From the NCBI RefSeq assembly GCF_040412425.1, contig NC_089755.1, positions 58,886,798-58,950,797 on the forward strand: 64,000 nucleotides of DNA, in the 5' to 3' direction. A model generated the notes under the pieces. The model had not been told where the DNA came from. It worked only from the letters and a program-made list of their open reading frames with translations, and ran no database searches. Below are positions 49,413 to 62,514 of this stretch, piece after piece. This DNA is from Macrobrachium rosenbergii (Eukaryota; Arthropoda; Malacostraca; Decapoda; Palaemonidae). Position numbers and translations under genes: made by a program. How positions within the stretch are numbered: the stretch's first letter is position 1; the number at the start of each line of letters is the position of its first letter.

Positions 49413-51785
49413 TACCTCTTCAAACATAGCGGATCTTAAGACAAAAAATACCTTATTTTCATTCTTTAGTTATGAGCATCTGGAAACTTAAAATTTTCAG
49501 ATCATGGAGTCAAAATTGTCATGACTGCGTATGTAAGTAGTTTTGAATATTTTAAAATATAAAAGGAGGGAGAGGAAAGCCCACCAAGGCCCACCCCTTA
49601 GCCCACCTAGTAACAGATTTACTCTAAGAATTTTTTTGCTTTTAGATAAACAGAAGTTACTAGGCCCTTGAATGCTTTCCTCTTCCTCCTTTATCATCTT
49701 TATTCATTACTTTACAAAATTTATTACTTTTCAAAAATTTATTACTTTACAGAATTAAATTATTGTGATTCTAAAACCACTCTAGTGTCATTGTACAGAT
49801 AACTATGTAAACCAATTTTTAATTTTATAGTTACATTTTCTACACTTACAAAATTTGAATTTTAAGAAAATTACTTTCAGCACAAAATTGGAATTCTAAA
49901 TCAAATTCACAACAAATTCTGTAAAGACACCCTTTCTGAAGCCCAGTGAACAATTCCAATACATTTTGTTACTCAAGACACTTGAAGCTCCCTCAAAAAG
50001 CAGAAAGATCACATAAATAGCCAAATTATCCCTCAACTTCGTCCCATTTTCTGTCCCTGATTGAGTCGGGTAAAAGTGAATTTGACAGAGGTATTCGGAT
50101 CTCGATCTGACTAACCCCCCCTAAAAGGAATTAGGCAGGCTGGACCGAGGTACCTCTACTCTAATACACGTGTACCACCGGAATCACTTTTAGAATGGGT
50201 TGCATGATTAATCCCCCAGTATTACATCTCTTCAAAGACTTGAGAGCCAGACAACTTTGCAACACCAGAGCAAGACGAACTCTTACTGAAGACTGGAGTA
50301 TAGCAGAATGATCTATGACCTCATCAACAACCATTTTCTAGCTTGTATAGTTTCGCCAACCGAGAGTCAAACCTTATGAAATATCAAAACTAGATGACAT
50401 CTAAATACGTATCTATCAGACTGACCATGACCACCATTTTTAGCTCGACTAGTTTCCTCACTAGCTTCCTCACTAGGACAGCAAAGTTGCGGAAAGCTAT
50501 GACCTTTCTGTTGTTTCCAAAGTGGGGTTAGCAATTTGCAATACATCTTAAGTCCTGATAACTCAATACAACACCCCTTCCTTGTCTGTAACCTTTCTCA
50601 ATATACAAAAGTACCAGTCACGTTCTCTTCGGGTCAAAATTTACACCACTTTACAACAGAGTACGTTTTTTCCACTGAAATCCTTTGACTAGATATGTAC
50701 TCGAAAAACCTTTGTAATTAAACTTGGATAGGGAGGAGAAAGAGTAGAATTTGCCTATGTGATTGTCTCGAGTTTACTTCCGTCACCCCACTAATAATGT
50801 TACGCTTAACATTGAGGCTGACCAATTTTCTTAAGGAAAACCAACCCAGATAAGTTCGTAATGGTTTCACAACTATGTATTAGCTCAAATGCAATTACCC
50901 ATTATAATTGTGAATTTTATTACTTGTAGTCACTACAACCATCCCATGAACTCTGGCATTTATCAAAATTCTCTCGAGATGCAAAGCAACTTCCACAACG
51001 TCTGGATTGGAATTTCAAGCGATTGCTTTAACGTTACATTTATTCCGTGAACTCTGCCTCTGATCAAAATTCGAAGAGACTCATGGCTATCTCAAAAGGT
51101 CTGGATTTCATCTAATAAGATACATTTTTTGATGCAGATTTTTATGAAGGTACAAAAATCTAACGAAGGAATTTAAGCATTCTTTTTTTGTTTAGAGTAA
51201 ACAAAACAGAAGCTTGTTCTAGCATTGATTGTGAACGACACTTTCAAGGGCTGAATCATTCCATATTGCAAATTACCTTATACGGACACTTTGTTATCGG
51301 CTCGAAATAAAGAGCAGGCTCCTCTTCAAAGCTCTGAAGCAAGAAACAGGTTCTCTAGCAATCAAAACCCTCAAACCTAAGCAAGATTCAGGTTCTCTTA
51401 GTAATCATGCATCAGGTTTCTCGAGTTAGGAAAACTTAGCTTCCAATGTTACTTGCTTTCCATAGTGTAAATTTTCTGCTACGAAGTTACGCTAGTTGTA
51501 CCTCACGATTATGTCAAAAGCTCAATACAGAATATAGAATACACATTATGGTATATTAGGCTACTACGCTGCTCAAAGCTAGCTCTGGTGAAAATTTCAT
51601 AAGGAAAGCTTAACTTCAATCTACTGGCTCCTTTTAATACCGACTCAACTATCAACAGCCGTCTTAGTTTGCTAAAGGAAGTCTATGAATACACAAGCCT
51701 CTTTTGTACGTAGGTCAGCTATATCAGTTTTAAATTCTAGTCCATAAATATAGAGACTAAACTGAGGTTTCATATTACTTTTTAC
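49413..51785. other. Unique sequence, A/C-biased on plus strand, no gene identified
   Basis: Repeat-poor. The skew differs from 38-48 kb. No recognisable coding exon on either strand. Confidence 0.35.
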
Positions 51786-51786
51786 C

Positions 51787-52730
51787 TAAAGAACAAAACC
51801 TGACGCCATGAAGGTAGTTACAAAAACCTGACGCCGTGAAGGTAGGTACAAAAACCTGACGCCGTGAAGGTAGGTACAAAAACCTGACGCCGTGAAGGTA
51901 GGTACAAAAACCTGACGCCGTGAAGGTAGGTACAAAAACCTGACGCCGTGAAGGTAGGTACAAAAACCTGACGCCGTGAAGGTAGGAACAAAAACCTGAC
52001 GCCGTGAAGGTAGGTACAAAACCTGACGCCGTGAAAAACCCTGACGCCGTGTAGGTACAAAACCTGACGCCGTGAAGGTGCAAAACCTCACGCCGTGAAG
52101 GTAGGTACAAAAAACCTGACGCCGTGAAGGTGCAAAACCTCATGAAGGTAGGTACAAAACCTGACCTGAAGGTAGGTACAAAAACCTGACGCCGTGAAGG
52201 TAGGAACAAAAACCTTGCCTCATGAAGGTAGGAACAAAAACCTTGCCTCATGAAGGTAGGAACAAAAACCTTGCCTCATGAAGGTAGGAACAAAAACCTT
52301 GCCTCATGAAGGTAGGAACAAAAACCTTGCCTCATGAAGGTAGGAACAAAAACCTTGCCTCATGAAGGTAGGTACAAAAACCTTGCCTCATGAAGGTAGG
52401 TACAAAAACCTTGCCTCATGAAGGTAGGTACAAAAACCTTGCCTCATGAAGGTAGGTACAAAAACCTTGCCTCATGAAGGTAGGTACAAAAACCTTGCCT
52501 CATGAACGTAGGTACAAAATCCTTACCTCATGAAGGTAGGTGCAAAATCCTTATCTCAAAGGTAGGTGCAAAACCCTTATCTCATGAAGGTAGGTGCAAA
52601 ATCCTTATCTCAAAGGTAGGTGCAAAATCATCTCAAAGGTATCTCATCTCAAAGGTAGGTGCAAAACCCTTATCTCATGAAGGTAGGTGCAAAACACTTA
52701 TCTCATGAAGGTAGGTACATAAAACCCTGA
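51787..52730. repeat. Minisatellite, 28-bp unit GAAGGTAGGTACAAAAACCT
   Basis: About 33 copies. The first block ends in GACGCCGT and the second (from about 52205) in TGCCTCAT; the last copies are shortened to GCAAAATCCTTATCTCAAAG. Each unit contains GAAG|GTAGGT, a good donor match. The two blocks spread as separate homogenised subfamilies. Confidence 0.95.
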
Positions 52731-54030
52731 TGCCATGAAGACTAGAGAATAGGTACAAAAACCCATGTCATGAAGACTAATGAATAGGTACAAAATGCGA
52801 TGTCATGAAGGCTAATGAATAGATCCAAAAATCTAACGCCATGAAGGCTAGTGAATAGGCACAAAAACCTATGTCAAGAAGGCTAGTGAACAGGCACAAA
52901 AACCTATGTCAAGAAGGCTAGTGAACAGGCACAAAAACCTGTGTCAAGAAGGCTAGTGAACAGGCACAAAAACCTATGTCAAGAAGGCTAGTGAACAGGC
53001 ACAAAAACCTGTGTCAAGAAGGCTAGTGAACAGGCACAAAAACCTGTGTCAAGAAGGCTAGTGAATAGGCACAAAAACCTAGTGAAACAGGCACAAAAAC
53101 CTGTGTCAAGAAGGCTAGTGAACAGGCACAAAAACCTATGTCAAGAAGGCTAGTGAACAGGCACAAAACCTGTGTCAAGAAGTGAACAGGCACAAAACCT
53201 ATGTGAAGGCTAGTGAACAGGCACAAAACCTATGTCAAGAAGGCTAGTGAACAGGCACAAAAACCTGTGTCAAGAAGGCTAGTGAATAGGCACAAAAACC
53301 TATGTCAAGAAGGCTAGTGAATAGGCACAAAAACCTATGTCAAGAAGGCTAGTGAACAGGCACAAAAACCTATGTCAAGAAGGCTAGTGAACAGGCACAA
53401 AAACCTATGTCAAGAAGGCTAGTGAATAGGCACAAAAACCTATGTCAAGAAGGCTAGTGAACAGGCACAAAAACCTATGTCAAGAAGGCTAGTGAACAGG
53501 CACAAAAACCTATGTCAAGAAGGCTAGTGAACAGGCACAAAACCTATGTCAAATAGGCACAAAACAAAACCTATGTCAAGAAGGCTAGTGAATAGGCACA
53601 AAAACCTGTGTCAAGAAGGCTAGTGAATAGGCACAAAAACCTATGTCAAGAAGGCTAGTGAATAGGTACAAAAACCTATGTCAAGAAGGCTAGTAGATAG
53701 GCCCAAAACCCATGTCAAGGCGGCTAGTGAATAGGTACAAAAACCTATGTCAAGGCGGCTAGTGAATAGGTACAAAAACCTGTCAAGACGACTAGTGAAT
53801 AGGTACAAAAACCTATGTCAAGAAGGCTAGTGAATAGGTACAAAAACCTATGTCAAGAAGGCTAGTGAATGGGTACAAAAACCTATGTCAAGAAGGCTAG
53901 TGAATAGGCACAAAAACCCATGTCAAGAAAGCTAGTGAATAAATACAAAAACCTTACACCATGAATTCTAGTAAATAGGTACAAAAATCTATCTTCAGGA
54001 AGGCCAGTCAATAGGCATAAAAACCTATCT
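52731..54030. repeat. Minisatellite, 35-bp unit GGCTAGTGAACAGGCACAAA
   Basis: About 37 copies of CAAGAAGGCTAGTGAA(C/T)AGG plus CACAAAAACCTATGT. The AGGTACAAAAACCT part is shared with the 28-bp array to its left, so the two are one lineage with a unit-length change. Confidence 0.95.
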
Positions 54031-55389
54031 CATCGTCTTTGATAAGGCTAATCTAAGTTATCAAACACTGTATATCGACTTGAAATAAAACCAATTTCGC
54101 TAAAGACATTTAGGCACCAAACAATGTCTACAAGAGTTATCAGAACTAATGATTATAAAAATAATTCAAAGTACGGACTCCCACAACCTGTTTAAAATCT
54201 GGCTCGAAAACAGGAAAAATCATCTGAATAAAAACCATAGTTTACTTCGTAAGAGGACACCAACAATTAATTCCTCAACGATGGGACTGTCAGGCCATAA
54301 CCACTTTCAATATATCCCCATTTCAATTATGAATTTACCTGAAACTGAAGGTAATTCTATCAACAGTAGTTACAGGCTAGGCATTATACTGCAACTACAA
54401 GTAATTCCCTGTGCGACCAAGACTAATAAACATCCCAAAACACTATGTTGATGTTACTTCGGAATTGTGATGCTTTCTCGTAAACCTTCAACTGTTAAAC
54501 AAAAGCTAGATACACAAAACAGGTCTGAATCTAAACATTGTCTATCCTAAATTTCCTTTCCTTACAGATTCTAAACTATTTGACAGTTCGAGATTGCTTT
54601 TAACGCCTCAAGAACGAGCAGCAGTATATATAAAAAACCATGAGCCCTCGAGAACAGCAATAATTGACGAAATTTAAGTATCGAACATCTGCCAAAATTA
54701 CCAGTGGCGCACGCATGAAACCATGACAGGAAATAAGACACTAAAACTTCATTGAGTTTTATTTTGCAATTTGTATCTTGAAAGACAGGTTACTATCCTT
54801 AGAGAATCATTTTAATGCATGAATGATCAAACTCGTTTATAAATGGTTAACGTTAAAAATCCAAATTTTGACCAGTTAAAACCTGACCAGTTGCATAAAC
54901 ATCTCTACTCTCAAAGCACCAATCTATGCTGAATTGTGGAACAAACCAAAGTCAAAATTAGATATGTGAAAGTTTAAGTTTAAAACACTGAAAAACTAAA
55001 ACATCCGTCCACTGTACCTACGTTGTACTACGAACAAACCTGAAGATTAATTTAAGAATAAATGAATTAAAAGAAATTTCAACAAATTGGATTACAAGCT
55101 CTAGTCATATCACCGGCGAGGTTACCATAGTGACTACCATGACAGTCTACCCATTTCGACCAAAAGCAAACCCCGCTGATCTACCAATCATGGTCCTAAA
55201 CCTGGACAAAAAGGCTGGTTGAGTGAAAGTGTTGTTCCTCGTTGTAAACAAGACCAGACATTTGTCAAACTTGCAAAAAAAATAAAAATAAATTTAAAAA
55301 AAACCAAGAATGAAAACTAAGAAAACCCAATGCCGACAGCACCCAACTAAAGCTAATGATATAACTGCCAAACTAATTTAATCAAAAGC
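54031..55389. other. Unique A-rich sequence, nothing recognised
   Basis: A 100-codon plus-strand frame at 54149-54451 has no family similarity and no flanking splice or start context; probably chance. Confidence 0.4.
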
Positions 55390-56170
55390 TGAAGATACCA
55401 ATCCTAACCAACGCTGAAAACTAACCAAACCAACGCTGAAAACCCGGAACTAAACCAATGCATAACCAACGCTGAAAACCGAACCAAACCAAGGCAGAAA
55501 ACCACAATCTGAACCAGTACAGCAAACCACGAACTAAATCCTGTCAAGGACAAAACAAAGCAATGCTGTCAAAGCCAAGCCAAACCAAACCAATGCTGTC
55601 AAATCCAAACCAAACCAAACCATTGTCGTCAAAGCCAAGCCAAACCAAACCAAACCAATGTTGTCAAAGCCAAGCCAAACCAAACCAAACCAATGTTGTC
55701 AAAGCCAAGCCAAACCAAACCAAACCAATGTTGTCAAAGCCAAGCCAAACCAAACCAAACCAATGCTGTCAAAGCCAAACCAAACCAAACCAATGCTGTT
55801 GTCAAAGCCAAACCAAACCAACGCTGTCAAACCAATGTTCTCAAAGCAAACCAATGCTGTCAAACCAAACGAAACCAATGCTGTCAAAGCCAAGCCAAAC
55901 CAAACAAAACCAATGCTGTCAAAGCCAAGCCAAACCAAACCAATGCTGTCAAAGCCAAGCCAAACCAACCAATGCTGTCAAAGCCAAGCCAAACCAAACC
56001 AATGCTGTCAAAGCCAAGCCAAACCAAACCAATGCTGTCAAAGCCAAGCCAAACCAAACCAATGCTGTCAAAACAAAGCCAAACCCAACCAATGCTGTCA
56101 AAGCCAAACCAAACCAACGCAGAAAACACTATTCAAGCCCAACCAACGCTAAAACACACGAACAAAAACC
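55390..56170. repeat. Minisatellite, 30/35-bp unit CAATGCTGTCAAAGCCAAGC
   Basis: About 22 copies of that core plus CAAACCAAAC with extra CAAAC blocks; a related AACCAACGCTGAAAAC series precedes it at 55400-55510. Long lysine/glutamine/proline-rich frames across it are produced by the repeat. Confidence 0.94.
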
Positions 56171-56566
56171 TATGCAGAAGGTCCAAACTAAACCTCAGAA
56201 AAAAACAAGCCAAACCACCAACAGGGAAAAATCAAACCCATGCTTTACACCACAAAAGTTCCTAAATACCAAACCTAATGATTTAAAAACCAAGTGTCAA
56301 ATGTTGAAAAACCAAAACCAAAAAAAATAAAACCTTTAACGAAACACCAAGTGTGAACATAAAAGTGCTAAAAATCAAAGGCTAACACTAAACCAAACAA
56401 ACTCTGAAAATCACCAATGTTAAAATGACAAAATCACAAAATCCCTTCCCACAACAAATGAAACCTTCCAAAAGTGAATTATATCAGTTAAGTCACTTCT
56501 GGGGAAACTTATCTTTACAAAAACAGCCTTCCAAACATTGCACAAAGTTCTTTTAAACAAAGGCAA

Positions 56567-56925
56567 CAAGACCTAACAAGGATGTGCTATCAAAGCCCTG
56601 CATTAAGGTAAAGTGACATCAGTTCTTCCTTCAGAAAGTGACGTCAATGGTATCCTCCAGACAGAGAGAACATCAATTTTGCCTGCAACAAGACCTAACA
56701 AGGATGTGCTATCAAAGCCCTACAAGACCTAACAAGGATGTGCTATCAAAGCCCTACAAGACCTAACAAGGATGTGCTATCAAAGCCCTACAAGACCTAA
56801 CAAGGATGTGCTATCAAAGCCCTACTAAGGTAAAGTGACATCAGTTCTTCCTTCAGAGCAAAGTGACGTCAATGGTATCCTCCAGACAGAGAGAACATCA
56901 ATTTTGCCTTCTGAACAGTTACAGC
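56567..56925. repeat. Higher-order duplication containing a 34-bp tandem unit
   Basis: A block (GACCTAACAAGGATGTGCTA.., AAAGTGACATCAGTTCTTCC, GTATCCTCCAGACAGAGAGA) occurs at 56567-56686 and again to 56925. In the second copy the 34-bp CTACAAGACCTAACAAGGAT unit is expanded to four. Confidence 0.94.
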
Positions 56926-57299
56926 AACTTAAGCCAATCATGCACAGTATAGCTTTAAATATTTAAGAGCAATATTTCTATATAAGAACTCTTCACACTT
57001 AAAACCAGTGCCATACTAAAATGTAATTTTCTCAAGGGCAGATCTTTCCTTCTCATATTAATGTAAGGTGGTAACCTTTGACTTCCTTCCAGACAGAACC
57101 AAGAGATGCTACTGGGAAGTTAACCATACATTTTCCACCTAGAATTGATTTAAGTGATCTTTATCCCTCCTTTATTTCATAGACATTAATGGTTAAGTAA
57201 CTTTAAAGACAAAATGGACATTTATAAACCCATCTGGTCATTTTTAAGTGAGCCCAGTGTCAATTTGAAGAGTAACAAAAGTATTGCAAAGGCCAGATG

Positions 57300-57560
57300 G
57301 ACCCGTGGATAATACTTTACAAAACATTTACAATTTACTTTAAAATACATTTACCATTTACTTTAAAATACATTTACCGTTTACTTTAAAACACATTTAC
57401 CATTTACTTTAAAACACATTTACCATTTACTTTAAAACACATTTACCATTTACTTTAAAACACATTTACCATTTACTTTAAAACACATTTACCATTTACT
57501 TTAAAACACATTTACCATTTACTTTACAATACATTTACCATTTACTTTACAATATTACCA
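57300..57560. repeat. Minisatellite, 23-bp unit CATTTACCATTTACTTTAAA
   Basis: About ten near-identical copies. Confidence 0.95.
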
Positions 57561-58321
57561 AGGAAAAATTACATAAGAACCAATACAAGGATCCAAAGTA
57601 CCTTTAGAATCACAATCACTTTTTTACATATACTATTACGCACTACTTACATACACAATTGAAATTTCATTTTGAAAACTTTTGTCAATGAAATTTTAGT
57701 ACGTATTACATTCACAGTAAAGACAATACTCTTACATAATTGACCTTACCATATGTACCATCTAAACATTGTCATCATCTACAATACAAGACCAAGAATT
57801 GCCAATTTCAATTTACGTTATGTAAAAAGTTATCACTAGAAAATAAATTACAAACTTTTGAGGTTTTGAATTAACTTCACAATAAAAAAGTGCAAAAAAC
57901 TTGTTTTGACTACATACGTCAGAGTAAAAATGCCAGATTGAAAAACACTGGAACTGTGATTGAACAAAGCTCACATTATCAACATCCGAGTACTAATCAA
58001 CCTTTCAACTTCAAAATGTATTCATCTGAACACTTTAGAACTGTTAAACCTCTCAGAACACCAGTGAAAGAATGAATAAGCCCGGGACATGAAAAATAAC
58101 AGGCCAAATAAACTTTAGGATTTTCCAGTTAAATGCTAAGGGTCTCTTTCTGTACAACATTCTAGTGCTTAGTCAAGAGGAATGAGTTTCCAATCTGCAG
58201 GTGCCAGAAGAGGAAAGGAGGGGGGCCGTTGGGGAGAGAGGCAACTGTCATATGAACGTTAGAGTAGATTTTTTTAAGTCTTTCCATTTCCAGGTAAAAA
58301 AAGATAAGGGTGAGAGCAAGA

Positions 58322-58324
<3 letters not shown>
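57561..58324. other. Unique sequence, nothing recognised
   Basis: AT-rich, no gene signal. Confidence 0.4.

Positions 58325-58370
<46 letters not shown>
58325..58370 (-). repeat. (GA)n on plus strand (CT on minus)
   Basis: About 23 GA units, opposite orientation to all long CT arrays left of 37 kb. Confidence 0.96.
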
Positions 58371-58373
<3 letters not shown>

Positions 58374-58689
58374 ACTTTAGGCTCCACATCAACGAAAAAA
58401 TTACCAACAATAACCCAATAAAAAGAGAATTAGACTGGTCATACTAATATTGCAACCTGTAAACATAGCACACTTCAGAACGGGCTTTAATACATACCTT
58501 AAAAGCAAACGAAAACATACCAGTGGACAAACAGCAGCAGCAATAAAACGGGAAGTCTAAATTAAAGAGGAAAATCAGCGAAAATTGGCAACAGGCAAGA
58601 ACAGCCAAATAAGCGAGCAATTGCTAAAGCAGAAGAGCAATGTCACAGCAAATGGAGAGCAAATTTACAAAATTACAACAGCACGGAAT

Positions 58690-59290
58690 GAAAAATCACA
58701 ACCACAGACCAAACAAAAGCTTACACAAACCACAAACCAAACAAAAGCTAACACAAACCACAAACCAAACAAAAGCTAACACAAACCACAAACCAAACAA
58801 AAGCTAACACAAACCACAAACCAAACAAAAGCTTACACAAACCACAAACCAAACAAAAGCTTACACAAACCAAACAAAAGCTTACACAAACCACAAACCA
58901 AACAAAAGTTTACACAAACCACAAAGCAAACAAAAGCTTACACAAACCACAAACCAAACAAAAGCTTACACAACACAAACCAAACAAAAGCTTACACAAC
59001 ACAAACCAAACAAAAGCTTACACAAACCAAAAAAGCTTACACAAACCAAAAAAGTTTACACAAACCACAAACCAAACAAAAGCCTACACAAACCACAAAC
59101 CAAACAAAAGCTTACACAAACCACAACAAAAGCTTACACAAACCACAACAAAAACTAAAAACCACAAAAGTGAACACCATAACAAAACAGAACTTAAACC
59201 AAAACAGGTTAAAACAAAAACAGCTAACAAACCACAGCAAAACAAGCTACACACATCACAAAACAGCTTACACAAACCACAACCTAACAC
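58690..59290. repeat. Minisatellite, 28-bp unit CACAAACCAAACAAAAGCTT
   Basis: About 18 copies of ACAAACCACAAACCAAACAA plus AAGCTTAC; shortened and diverged after 58980 and degenerate to 59290. Confidence 0.94.
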
Positions 59291-60185
59291 CACAAGAGAA
59301 GCTAAAACAGGCTAAAATACAAAATCCACAACTAAAAGTTAAAACTTGAGCAAAAACTCAGGGAAAACATCAAAAAATCGATTAGTAAACTCATAGGCAG
59401 AACTATGAAAATTATGAAATAGGTAAAAATATGCAAAATTTCGCAATGCAACAAATTATGCAAAACCAGTTAGATTCCCTAAAATAACTATGCTGAAAGT
59501 AATGTTAAACAGTTTAGCGTAACCAAACAAAAATATAATCACAAAATATTAAATGACAACTGGACAAACCTCAAAGCGCATACGAGCGACCACAGACGCT
59601 AGCAATTCACAAACAAAGTACCTAGCCACTTTGAGGGCCAAGCCAGCCCAACTCAAAGCCAGTCCCAAGCCCAGATACCTAGGTGAGGATTTGAGTCAGG
59701 AAGGGCATCTACCAGACTTAATGCCAAAACCAATTATAAAATGAACCGTTCAATATAGAAAGAGCTGAAGTAGTCCTACAAAAGCAAAAAAACAGCGACC
59801 TCGCCAGGGCATTAAGGTCAAACAGTAATAAACTAAAACTAATCACAAACCAAAACAAGAGCAAAACTCAAAGCAACCCTACTACAAAAAACAGCTTTAA
59901 ATTAGCGAAAAGCAATTTAAGCAATCCTTTATAAACAAGGGACCCAAACAGGAGCCAAATAGTATCAATATACAAGACATTAGAAACAGGAGCCACACAA
60001 GAAATAAGATCAGTCGAGATTAATATAAGTTAGGAAAATAAAAAGATGGTATTAAAAAGTGTAGTAAGCAAAAACATTAGATAAATGGAGATATGAAAAA
60101 TTGAAGGATAAAAAGGCAAAGGGGTAGGAAGGGAGACGGGTGGGGAACAAGGAACATGAGTTGTGCATGTACATGAAAAATGAAA
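59291..60185. other. Unique A-rich sequence, nothing recognised
   Basis: No repeat block or coding frame of note. Confidence 0.4.
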
Positions 60186-60188
60186 AGG

Positions 60189-60235
<47 letters not shown>

Positions 60236-60289
60236 AAGGGTACACTGTGGAGTATGGAAAGTGTACATTGAGTTAAATTCAGAAATGTG

Positions 60290-60360
<71 letters not shown>

Positions 60361-60404
60361 TGGTACAGTATGTATGAAAAGAGTACATTGCGTTAAATTC
60401 AGAA

Positions 60405-60456
<52 letters not shown>
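60186..60456 (-). repeat. Tandem block of (GA)n arrays with a repeated spacer
   Basis: GA arrays at about 60190-60231, 60294-60355 and 60410-60456, separated by two copies of a spacer (GTACA..GTATG, GTACATTG(A/C)GTTAAATTCAG). It mirrors the CT/spacer block at 10.6-11.1 kb. Confidence 0.93.
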
Positions 60457-60459
<3 letters not shown>

Positions 60460-60719
60460 TACTGAGCGTAAGGATAGTGAATATGTAAGGTATACGGTGA
60501 GCGAGTGAATTAGTTTGAGTGCAAATGTGAAAAAAATATGAAAATATGAGAGAAAGTGAGTATGAGGGTGAGAATAGCATGAAGGACACTGCGAATGTTT
60601 AAAGTTTGATCAAATACAAGAATAAGAAAAGTTATGGGAGAAGTTCGATGACGTGCGCGCGCGACTGCGTGTGTATGGGTGTAAAAGTACAATGAGAGAA
60701 ACATGGAAGTAAAGAGAAA

Positions 60720-60900
60720 AGTATGAAAATGCGAGAATAAAAAGTATGAATATGTGAGTGATAAAAGTATTAAAAGCTGAGAAAGGTATGAAAAATGTGA
60801 GTGATGGAGTATGAAAAGCTGAGAAAAGTATGAAAACGTGAGTGATGGAGTATGAAAAGCTGAGAAAAGTATGAAAATGTTAGTGATAAGTATGATGGCA
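60720..60900. repeat. Degenerate repeat, core GAGTATGAAAAGCTGAGAAA
   Basis: About five copies of a 40-bp unit with AGTATGAAAA(T/C)GTGAGTGAT. Confidence 0.85.
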
Positions 60901-62106
60901 TTGTGAGACTGAGGCCTCAAAGTGAGAAAGTGCGAGAATGGGAATGCAAAATAGAAAGTATGGCTGTATATTAAAATGTTTGATGGAAAGTTATTGGGGG
61001 GTGGGTAGCTAACACATTACCTCTAAAATTTATGCCTTTCAATATACTTCTCAAAAGATTCAGTTTATAAACTAAGGCTAATAAGACCTGCATATTAATT
61101 TAACCTATGACCCATTAAGCAAGAAAAACGCCTAATCTAGACTAAGGTTAACAAGTATAAATTATGTACATGATACCTATACTTCAACAAGTGTTGCTCT
61201 TCACACGAGGTAAGTTTTTTATTCTTCATTTCACTTCGTCTCGGCTAAATCTTAATTTCCTTATGGTTATCTTGACTCGATATATAGCAAATTGATAATC
61301 TGAATTTTGAAGCTTTAATTGAAGACATACCATACGTATTGAATTTAAAAATCAAATTGCGAAAATAATAAATTATGCACATGAATAATCAAAATCACGT
61401 AACGTAAAAACAGCGAAATGTTAGTTTCGTCAAGAAGTTATTCTATTGAAATACTATCGTAGCAAGCAGCTCTTAAAAATTCAACGTTTTTTGTTACTCT
61501 CGTTGCTAAATCGACATGTAAAGACCACAGAATGAGCTGTTGTAACCAATGAGCAGCTTTGATATAGAACAAAACTTTTATATAATAAAACGAATTTGAG
61601 TTTGCAAATGGTACGTTAGCTGTAATGACCAAACTTAGGAAAAAATATTTTAAATTCAGTCAATATAGTGTGTGTAAGTTAAACAGTTAAATCCTTGAAA
61701 AAAAAAATTTTAGTGAAGAGCAAGATTTGTCGGTAGAAATTCGGCTCGGCATAATCCTACGCAAAATATGACCACAAAATATTAAAATTCATAATTTTTG
61801 TAGTTTGAATAATTTAAAACAAATGCCATATACATCCAAGATTCACTATTCGAAGTTAAATTTAAATTTCTTGCACTGTTAGTTTGAAATATCAAAACCT
61901 ATTCAACTTCCAAATTCGGAGATTTTGGCATTAAGTCTCCATTTAGAAAACTAAATCGATCAATTAGCTATTAGCCAAGACATGAAAAAGCCACCTGTCT
62001 AGTACACCCTATGAAAAATTTTCCCCACTTCACTAAACCTAAAATACTTCCCCAAACCATTAAAATGCCTAAACAGACATTACACTCGAGACTTGTCTCA
62101 ATTCCG
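60901..62106. other. Unique AT-rich sequence, nothing recognised
   Basis: No repeat or coding signal supported. Confidence 0.4.
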
Positions 62107-62273
62107 TTAAGTGTCAGATTGCTTGAGGAAATATTCATAGGAGATTCTTTTCAAAGTGTGTTGAATATCTGAGCACTGGCTTGAAGGAAAGTTCATGGGA
62201 GATTCTTGAAAGTATTGAGGAATATCCGAGCACTGTCTAGTATTGCCTTGGCAGCTGTGATTTTCGTAGACCT
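62107..62273 (-). other. Exon-like segment, minus strand, acceptor to stop
   Basis: On the minus strand CTGCTTTTTCTTTCCAG is followed by an open stretch beginning VYENHSCQGNTRQCSDIPQY and ending LKQSDT, stop. Its second half is a diverged repeat of the first (CAGTGCTC(G/A)GATATTC). It could be a terminal exon of a minus-strand transcript; no family recognised. Confidence 0.25.
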
Positions 62274-62514
62274 GGAAAGAAAAAGCAGTCAAGAACTTGG
62301 AACAATATGTATCGAGTGACCAATATTGCAAATATCTTAGGACTGAGAAACAAAATAATTTCAAAGAGCAACACTGCTTTTCTTTAAGTACAAAAATTCT
62401 TAAAACCAAAGTTCTCTAAACCACTGAAAACACCTTTAATCTGTAAATTTCAACTTGTCTAACACAAAACGCTTGCTAAAACACCAGTGTGCCAAATGTG
62501 AATTTTCTGAACCA

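Noticed and set aside
51775..52251. 158-codon minus-strand frame
   Set aside because: Product of the 28-bp tandem unit; no unique sequence inside it.
52731..54030. CRISPR-like look of regularly spaced repeats
   Set aside because: There are no unique spacers, the whole unit repeats, and the genome is animal. It is a minisatellite.
54149..54451. 100-codon frame as a gene
   Set aside because: No recognisable domain, no start context, AT-rich sequence of the kind that yields chance frames.
55563..56330. 255-codon lysine/glutamine/proline-rich frame
   Set aside because: It is the translation of a CAAAC-rich minisatellite; all three frames give similar repetitive text and no splice or promoter context is present.
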